A DNA stretch of 5,783 bases from Planktotalea sp. (GTDB taxonomy: Bacteria > Pseudomonadota > Alphaproteobacteria > Rhodobacterales > Rhodobacteraceae), in the NCBI GenBank assembly GCA_024645145.1, contig JAHEGL010000114.1:1-5783 (forward strand), written 5' to 3'. The first letter of the stretch is position 1, and each line of letters begins with the position of its first letter. Position numbers and translations under genes: made by a program. Shown here one piece after another: positions 1 to 4,476 of this stretch. Below the pieces are notes generated by a model. It made no database searches and was not told where the DNA came from. It saw only the letters and a program-made list of their open reading frames with translations.

Positions 1-1
1 A

Positions 2-823
2 CCGTCAACCCTGTCGAGCGAGGTAGGCAAAGAGTTTTGTGAAAACCCCATCGTGCGCAAACTGACCTTTACAGGATCCACGCAAGTTGGCCGTATCTTG
101 ATGCGCCAAGCCGCTGATCAAGTGATGAAATGCTCTATGGAGCTTGGTGGCAACGCACCATTTATCGTGTTTGATGATGCTGATCTCGATGCCGCTGTTG
201 ACGGCGCAATCATGTGCAAATTCCGCAACGCCGGCCAAACCTGCGTTTGTGCAAACCGCATCTACGTTCAGGCGGGCGTCTATGATGAGTTCGCCGAAAA
301 GCTGGCAGCAAAAGTTGGTGCAATGAGCATCGGTGACGGACTTGCGGGGACTGTTGATTTTGGCCCGCTGATCAATCCTAAAGCAACTGAAAAAGTGAGC
401 GCGCACATCGCGGATGCAAAGGCAAAAGGTGCAACAGTCATCTTGGGTGACGAAGCAGATATGCAAGGCAACTTTATCGCACCCACGATTGTAACGGACG
501 CAACAAAAGAGATGGCCTTCTCAACAGAAGAAACCTTTGGACCGCTCGCCGCATTGTTCAAATTCGAGGACGAAGACGAAGTGATCGCGCTTGCCAATGA
601 TACGATCTTTGGTCTGGCATCCTATTTCTACGCTAATGACCTTAGCCGCGTTTACAAAGTCGCTGAAGCTTTGGAGTACGGTATTGTTGGTGTGAACACC
701 GGGATCATCTCTACCGAAGTCGCTCCGTTTGGTGGTGTGAAGCAGTCTGGACTCGGTCGCGAGGGCTCTCATCACGGGATCGAGGATTACCTTGAAATGA
801 AATACATCTGCATGTCGGTTTAA
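2..823 (+). CDS. gabD: Succinate-semialdehyde dehydrogenase, C-terminal part (5' truncated by window)
   Basis: Aldehyde dehydrogenase superfamily enzyme that would oxidise succinate semialdehyde to succinate with NAD(P)+, the last step of GABA catabolism, in the cytoplasm. The frame is open from base 2, so the GTG at 53 is an internal valine and not a start; 273 residues are visible of a usual 480-490. In fragment numbering, FTGS is at 23-26, the catalytic-Glu motif ELGG at 47-50, the nucleophile motif GQTCVCAN at 78-85 (Cys81 is the expected nucleophile, Cys83 its neighbour), EETFGP at 176-181, and the C-terminal APFGGVKQSGLGREG at 241-255. GQTCVCAN and the ending EDYLEMKY closely match E. 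coli GabD from memory, which favours SSADH over other aldehyde dehydrogenases. The nearest relative, glutarate-semialdehyde dehydrogenase (GabD/DavD), cannot be separated by sequence alone. A PaaX-type regulator follows 37 nt downstream on the same strand. Confidence 0.93.
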   Translation, partial: PSTLSSEVGKEFCENPIVRKLTFTGSTQVGRILMRQAADQVMKCSMELGGNAPFIVFDDADLDAAVDGAIMCKFRNAGQTCVCANRIYVQAGVYDEFAEKLAAKVGAMSIGDGLAGTVDFGPLINPKATEKVSAHIADAKAKGATVILGDEADMQGNFIAPTIVTDATKEMAFSTEETFGPLAALFKFEDEDEVIALANDTIFGLASYFYANDLSRVYKVAEALEYGIVGVNTGIISTEVAPFGGVKQSGLGREGSHHGIEDYLEMKYICMSV

Positions 824-851
824 TCGCTTTTTTGCAGGGCAACGCCTCGGT

Positions 852-858
852 GAGAGAG
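852..858 (+). promoter_or_regulatory. Ribosome binding site of the PaaX-family gene
   Basis: A purine-rich GAGAGAG lies just before the ATG at 861, with 2-6 nt spacing depending on which GAGA pairs. It is the only Shine-Dalgarno-like stretch near this start and supports the choice of ATG 861. Confidence 0.5.
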
Positions 859-860
859 AC

Positions 861-1655
861 ATGAAAAGCGCCAACTTTCTAACTGCGATAGATGCGCTTG
901 GTGGGGATGAGATGCCGCGCGTGTGGTCTCTTATCATCACTGTGTTTGGCGATCTTGCGCAACGAAACGGGGAGGAGATCGCTGGGCCGGTTTTGGGCGA
1001 ACTTCTTGCACCTGTTGGCGTGCGTCCAGAAGCGATGCGTGTGGCGTTGCATCGTTTGCGCAATGAGGGTTGGATAGAAACCAGCAAACAAGGGCGCACA
1101 GCGCGCCATGCCCTTAGCATATTTGGACTTGAGCAGAGCGCCGCCGCCAGTGAACAGATCTATGGTCAGGCACTCGTCGCGGGTCCGCACTGGCATATCC
1201 TATGTTTTGCTTCGAATACGACAAGCTCGGAACAGACCCGCGGCAAAACACTCACCCAGCGCGGCTATGTGAAAGCAACAAACGGAATCTATATCAAGAA
1301 CAGTGCTTGTGATGACCTCGTAGACGACGCTCTTATTTTGCAAGGTGACGTGAAAAATATTCCACCTTGGTTAAGTGACTCCCTTGCTCCCAACCCGCTT
1401 CGCACGGGGTTTAAGCAACTCAGCAAAACGCTCAGTGATTTGAGTATCGACCCCTCATTCGCACGCGAATTAACACCTTTGCAAACAGCGACATTGCGTA
1501 CTTTGATCGTGCATCGCTGGCGCAAATTGGTGTTGAAATTGCCGCTTGTTCCAGACGCCCTTTTTGGCGATGGGTATGAAGGCACGCAGTGCAGGGATCA
1601 GGTCCTAAGCGCGCTAGCCCTTTTAGAGCGCCCTGATATTTCAGAGTTGGTCTGA
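861..1655 (+). CDS. PaaX-family transcriptional regulator
   Basis: A 264-residue protein with the two-part PaaX architecture. An N-terminal winged helix-turn-helix spans about residues 18-90, opening with PRVWSLIITVFGD and with a likely recognition helix at 55-73 (RPEAMRVALHRLRNEGWIE). A linker and middle domain follow, then a C-terminal PaaX-type segment at about 218-246 (HRWRKLVLKLP...VPDALF...GYEG..CRD). PaaX of E. coli represses phenylacetate degradation and is released by phenylacetyl-CoA; relatives control various catabolic genes. No paa gene is visible here, so the target and ligand are unknown. The gene starts 37 nt after gabD on the same strand, with no stem-loop between them (only a six-T run at 828-833 without a stem), so co-transcription and control of the gabD locus are plausible but inferred. 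Its last 15 bp overlap the convergent SDR gene. The family call is firm; the specific role is open. Confidence 0.85.
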   Translation: MKSANFLTAIDALGGDEMPRVWSLIITVFGDLAQRNGEEIAGPVLGELLAPVGVRPEAMRVALHRLRNEGWIETSKQGRTARHALSIFGLEQSAAASEQIYGQALVAGPHWHILCFASNTTSSEQTRGKTLTQRGYVKATNGIYIKNSACDDLVDDALILQGDVKNIPPWLSDSLAPNPLRTGFKQLSKTLSDLSIDPSFARELTPLQTATLRTLIVHRWRKLVLKLPLVPDALFGDGYEGTQCRDQVLSALALLERPDISELV

Positions 1656-2510
1656 GTCACGCTCTGCTTCAAGCAACGACGCAAGGCCGGCGCGGTAGTC
1701 CGGAAAGAGAAGCTTGACCTCTAATTCCGACTTTATGCGATCATTTCGCACGCGCTTGCTTTCTGCATAAAAACTGCGCGCCATTGGTGTCATCTCGGCG
1801 GTCTCGAAATCGACTTCCGGTGGCAAAGGCATATCAAGCAGCTCTGCTACATGGGCAATTACGTCTTGGGGCGGAGCCGGGTCATCATCACACATGTTAT
1901 AAATTGCACCCGGATTGGGGCGCGCAATGGATGCCGCAAGAATTTGGGCGATGTCATCAACATGAATGCGACTAAAGACTTGGCCCTTTTTGATGATACG
2001 CCGCGCAGTCCCTTCCCTTACTTTGGAAAACGGGCCACGTCCGGGTCCGTAGATGCCTGCAAGGCGAAAGATGTGCAGCGGCAAGGACGCAATAGAGCGC
2101 CAATCCGCTTCTGCTGCGACACGCATCTGACCGCGTTTTGTTGCGGGCTTTAATGGGCTGTTCTCGTCGACCCAATCCCCATTTGCATCGCCATAAACAC
2201 CGGTTGTCGACAAGTATCCAACCCATTCCAGTTTGGACGCATGTTTCGCAATATCGTCTTTCAAAACATTAAGGACAGGATCGCCATCAGCAATCGGAGC
2301 TGCGGAAATCAATAAATGCGTGGCGCGCTCTAGTTCAGCAGTTAGATCCGCGCCGGGCCAGATCAGCGGACGAACGCCTGTTGCTTCAAGTGTTTCGGCT
2401 TTCTCAGCAGATCTCGTCGTGCCAGTGACACTAAAGCCTTGCGCCAACAGAAGTGGCGTCAACGCGCGTGCGGAAAACCCGTGGCCAAAGGAGAGAAGGT
2501 GTTTTGTCAT
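1641..2510 (-). CDS. Atypical SDR / NAD(P)-binding epimerase-like protein (YeeZ-like)
   Basis: A 289-residue cytoplasmic protein with a Rossmann fold: the nucleotide-binding glycine motif is FGHGFSA at residues 8-14 after the first strand, and TTR at 31-33 suggests NADP preference. STTGVYGD at 101-108 and RLAGIYGPGR at 149-158 are typical of extended/atypical SDRs annotated as NAD-dependent epimerase/dehydratase. IHVDDIA at 182-188 is the usual late motif. A canonical Tyr-x-x-x-Lys catalytic pair is not evident; the expected region reads KRGQMRVAAEADW, as in the YeeZ-like atypical SDRs, whose substrate is unknown. The length fits that group (E. coli YeeZ is about 274 residues). ATG 2510 is placed just before the Rossmann strand. 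I see no good Shine-Dalgarno sequence upstream. The gene is divergent from the methyltransferase gene across 56 nt, and its 3' end overlaps the PaaX gene tail to tail. Confidence 0.82.
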   Translation of the reverse strand: MTKHLLSFGHGFSARALTPLLLAQGFSVTGTTRSAEKAETLEATGVRPLIWPGADLTAELERATHLLISAAPIADGDPVLNVLKDDIAKHASKLEWVGYLSTTGVYGDANGDWVDENSPLKPATKRGQMRVAAEADWRSIASLPLHIFRLAGIYGPGRGPFSKVREGTARRIIKKGQVFSRIHVDDIAQILAASIARPNPGAIYNMCDDDPAPPQDVIAHVAELLDMPLPPEVDFETAEMTPMARSFYAESKRVRNDRIKSELEVKLLFPDYRAGLASLLEAERDSDQL

Positions 2511-2566
2511 ATCGCGTTTGTGCGGCAGCGGCGCTGGGGTTGCAAGAGCGCGCTGCGTTCGTTTGA
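2511..2566. promoter_or_regulatory. Divergent intergenic region (SDR / methyltransferase) with palindrome
   Basis: All control signals for two divergent genes must lie in these 56 nt or inside the genes. It contains an 11-bp perfect palindrome at 2526-2536 (CAGCG, one central G, CGCTG), a GCAGCG/CGCTGC inverted pair (2525-2530 and 2551-2556, 20 nt apart), and the self-complementary hexamer TTGCAA at 2540-2545, which could act as a -35 element on either strand. No convincing -10 hexamer is visible, and neither gene has a clear Shine-Dalgarno sequence, so leaderless or near-leaderless transcripts are possible. The regulatory role is inferred from position. Confidence 0.35.
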
Positions 2567-3202
2567 ATGGCCCTTATGACAGATGATCCAGATTTATCGA
2601 AAGCCTACGGGCTGCAAGGCCCTGAAGCGTCCCAAAAGCTCTATGCGGCATGGGCAGACACATACGACACCGATTTCGCCGCGGGCATGCACTACCTTGC
2701 ACCACAGGCGGTTGCCGACTGTTATGCAAAAATCTCAGGCGCATCGCCTGTTCTAGACTTGGGCGCAGGAACTGGTTTGCTGGGACAAGCCCTGGAGCAG
2801 CATGGCATCACACACGTGGACGGCACTGACATTTCACCAGAAATGTTGGAACAAGCCAAAAAGAAGGGCGTGTACAATCGCGTGTTCGAAGGGGATTTGA
2901 CAGGCCAGCTTAATGTCGCGACAGGCACCTATGACGGGATTGTCAGTTCCGGTACATTTACACATGGCCACGTCGGACCAGAGGCATTGGCCGAGGTCCT
3001 ACGTTGCATGTCACGCGGCGCTTGGGCGGTTCTGAGTGTGAACGCTGCGCATTGGGATGCACTTGGGTTTGAGGATACGTTAAACCGCCTGACCCCTGAA
3101 ATAGCAACTTGGCGCAAACAGGCCTTCGCGCTTTACGGTGCAGGATCAAAAGGGCCCCACGCAAAAGACAAAGGTTGGCTCTTACAAATTTGCAAAGCTT
3201 AG
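2567..3202 (+). CDS. Class I SAM-dependent methyltransferase (METTL27/WBSCR27-like)
   Basis: A 211-residue soluble methyltransferase. SAM-binding motif I is VLDLGAGTG at residues 62-70; the acidic residue that would hold the SAM ribose is Asp88 in DGTDIS; the next motif ends EGD at 108-110; and TYDGIVSSGTF at 121-131 begins the motif IV strand. The N-terminal part (KLYAAWADTYDTDF, 24-37) is a typical lid helix. Several stretches (LYAAWADTYD, GTDISPEMLEQA, GVYNR) resemble animal METTL27 (WBSCR27) from memory; the substrate of that group is not established to my knowledge. In-frame TGA lies directly before ATG 2567, so translation starts at 2567 or at the second in-frame ATG at 2576. Neither has a clear Shine-Dalgarno sequence, and I keep the first. 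It ends 13 nt before the convergent aldolase gene, with no hairpin terminator between. The class is certain; the substrate is unknown. Confidence 0.87.
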   Translation: MALMTDDPDLSKAYGLQGPEASQKLYAAWADTYDTDFAAGMHYLAPQAVADCYAKISGASPVLDLGAGTGLLGQALEQHGITHVDGTDISPEMLEQAKKKGVYNRVFEGDLTGQLNVATGTYDGIVSSGTFTHGHVGPEALAEVLRCMSRGAWAVLSVNAAHWDALGFEDTLNRLTPEIATWRKQAFALYGAGSKGPHAKDKGWLLQICKA

Positions 3203-3215
3203 GAATGAGGCGCAG

Positions 3216-3968
3216 TTAAGTGGCGTAATTGCTTCCCTCATCGTCCAGAATTCCCTTCAGTTCAGCCAAGTGTCGCGCATCTTGTTCGGGATACTGCTCT
3301 AGCTCGCGCGCGGTCTTTTCTGCGATATCATCTGGCAAAACACGCAATGGCTGGCCCGTTTGCAACGCTCGGATATAAGTCTCGCAGGAGCGTTCAAAGT
3401 AGAACAATCGGTTGAATGTATCAGCGACAGTATCGCCAATAATCATCACGCCATGATTGCCCATGACCATGACTTTTTTCTTGGGATCATCAAAAAGTTT
3501 CGCACAACGCTCCCCCTCTTCTTCAAAAGCAAGCCCACCGTAATTTTCATCAATCACAACACGATTGTAAAACGTGGCAGAGTTCTGATCGATCGCAGGT
3601 AAACGACTATCCGCAAGCGAAGCCAACACCGTCGCAAAAATTGAATGCACATGCATTGCACACCGCGCGTGCGGACAGTGACGATGCATACCGCCGTGCA
3701 AACCCCAAGCCGTCGGATCCGGTGCATCAGGACCTTTCAAAGTTTCAGGATCATTCGCGTCCACGATAATGAGATCGGATGCTTTGATGCGACTGAAATG
3801 AACCTGGTTCGGATTCATCAAGAACCGCGTGCCTTCATCGTTAATGGATAATGAAAAATGGTTCGCGACCGCTTCATGCATGTTCAAACGTGCAGTCCAG
3901 CGAAAGGCCGCAGCGAGATCAACGCGTTCTTGCCAATGATCCATGTTCGGGCGTGCATTTGCGTTCAT
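3216..3968 (-). CDS. Class II aldolase/adducin-family protein
   Basis: A 250-residue protein of the class II aldolase/adducin fold (relatives: fuculose-1-phosphate aldolase, ribulose-5-phosphate 4-epimerase, several decarboxylase-like proteins). Likely metal ligands are visible: His106 and His108 in MHVHS, and His172 in MGNHGVMIIG. The N-terminal segment LAAAFRWTARLNMHEAVANHFSLS (about residues 18-41) is the usual substrate-loop region. Where fuculose aldolase has PSSE with its catalytic Glu, this protein reads DPTAW (84-88), so a classical retro-aldol mechanism is doubtful and the true reaction is unknown. The frame is open further upstream to 4031, but ATG 3968 is preferred: it has a purine-rich ribosome site (AGGAAG and AAGAGA at 3975-3987), gives a normal family N-terminus, and forms an ATGA overlap with the VOC gene stop, implying translational coupling. 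Second gene of a two-gene operon. Confidence 0.85.
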   Translation of the reverse strand: MNANARPNMDHWQERVDLAAAFRWTARLNMHEAVANHFSLSINDEGTRFLMNPNQVHFSRIKASDLIIVDANDPETLKGPDAPDPTAWGLHGGMHRHCPHARCAMHVHSIFATVLASLADSRLPAIDQNSATFYNRVVIDENYGGLAFEEEGERCAKLFDDPKKKVMVMGNHGVMIIGDTVADTFNRLFYFERSCETYIRALQTGQPLRVLPDDIAEKTARELEQYPEQDARHLAELKGILDDEGSNYAT

Positions 3969-4408
3969 TGTAGATCTCTTTCTTCCTGAGTAAGCACACG
4001 CGACGGCACCCATGCATATCCGTTTTCGCACAGGATAAAGGCTTCGCGTAATCCGTGCGGTTTGTTTTTCGGCTCTTGCAGAACATGCCTGCCCAGCGCT
4101 TCGGCTTTGCGCGCAGCAATGTCAGGATCTGTCGCAAACAGATGAAATTGCGCACCGCCACCACGTGGACCGGATTCGGGCATCAAGGATGGCAAAGGAT
4201 GCGAGTGATACGTGCTATCACCGTGGAGCTGAAACACTTGGTCCTCATAGGTCATGATCGCAAAATCTGCAGACACACGATGGGCTTTGACACCAAAGAC
4301 TTCGCTTAAGAAGTGCGCTTGCACAATCACATCACGCACCAAAATGTTCAAACCCAATCCCTTCAGGGACGCGCCAAACTCGGCAGCACCAACTGTCTCA
4401 TAGTCCAT
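3965..4408 (-). CDS. VOC-family protein (glyoxalase/dioxygenase superfamily)
   Basis: A 147-residue protein of the vicinal oxygen chelate superfamily, whose members share paired beta-alpha-beta-beta-beta modules. The first module begins GLGLNILVRDV (17-27) followed by the helix VQAHFLSEVFGV (29-40). The second begins GGAQFHLFATDPDIAARKAEALG (84-106), and the module ends with FILCENGYAWVPS (124-136), the usual DPDGY-like strand. Possible ligands are His89 and Glu128; the residue that is often His in the first strand is Asn21, so metal binding or activity is uncertain and the substrate cannot be named. The frame allows an upstream ATG at 4450, but ATG 4408 has AAGGGAG 9 nt upstream and starts at the family-like MDYETVG, while 4450 has no usable spacing. 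Its TGA overlaps the ATG of the downstream class II aldolase, so the two products probably act together. Divergent from ade. Confidence 0.8.
   Translation of the reverse strand: MDYETVGAAEFGASLKGLGLNILVRDVIVQAHFLSEVFGVKAHRVSADFAIMTYEDQVFQLHGDSTYHSHPLPSLMPESGPRGGGAQFHLFATDPDIAARKAEALGRHVLQEPKNKPHGLREAFILCENGYAWVPSRVLTQEERDLQ
3975..3987 (-). promoter_or_regulatory. Ribosome binding site deciding the class II aldolase start
   Basis: On the minus strand, AGGAAG followed by AAGAGA ends 6 nt before the ATG at 3968-3966. It lies inside the 3' end of the VOC coding sequence and supports this start over the longer open frame reaching 4031. Confidence 0.6.
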
Positions 4409-4476
4409 CTTCGCCCGCTCCCTTGGACATTCAATCAGATGCTTGAACATCCCTCTGGCTCATGTCAACTTTGCAC
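4409..4476. promoter_or_regulatory. Divergent promoter region between the VOC/aldolase operon and ade
   Basis: The region between the two divergent units carries a perfect TTGACA on the minus strand (4468-4463), a candidate -35 element for the VOC/aldolase operon. The hexamer 17 nt further on reads CAAGCA, a poor -10, so the promoter call is tentative. The TTGACA overlaps one arm of an inverted repeat, TCATGT/ACATGA (4460-4465 and 4475-4480, 9-nt spacer), a position where a regulator could block it. No convincing promoter is seen for ade; TTGCAC at 4472-4477 lacks a good -10 at 17 nt. Confidence 0.35.
4418..4424 (-). promoter_or_regulatory. Ribosome binding site deciding the VOC start
   Basis: AAGGGAG on the minus strand, 9 nt before the ATG at 4408-4406. 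It favours this start over the in-frame ATG at 4450, where the purine run abuts the start codon with no spacer. Confidence 0.5.

Noticed and set aside
5..466. 153-residue open frame on the minus strand
   Set aside because: It lies antisense to gabD, is rich in Cys/His from reversed codons and has no recognisable domain.
824..840. Rho-independent terminator after gabD (six-T run at 828-833)
   Set aside because: No GC-rich stem precedes the T run, so there is no hairpin to support termination.
521..1120. 199-residue open frame on the minus strand
   Set aside because: It spans the antisense of the gabD end and the PaaX start, both clear family members; no domain or ribosome site was seen.
3969..4031. 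Longer N-terminus of the class II aldolase from 4031
   Set aside because: The extra 21 residues are basic and Cys-containing, lie in the VOC coding sequence and have no family match, while ATG 3968 has a ribosome site and an ATGA overlap.
4409..4450. Longer N-terminus of the VOC protein from ATG 4450
   Set aside because: The purine run before 4450 touches the start codon with no spacer, and the 14 extra residues precede a start with a better-spaced AAGGGAG.
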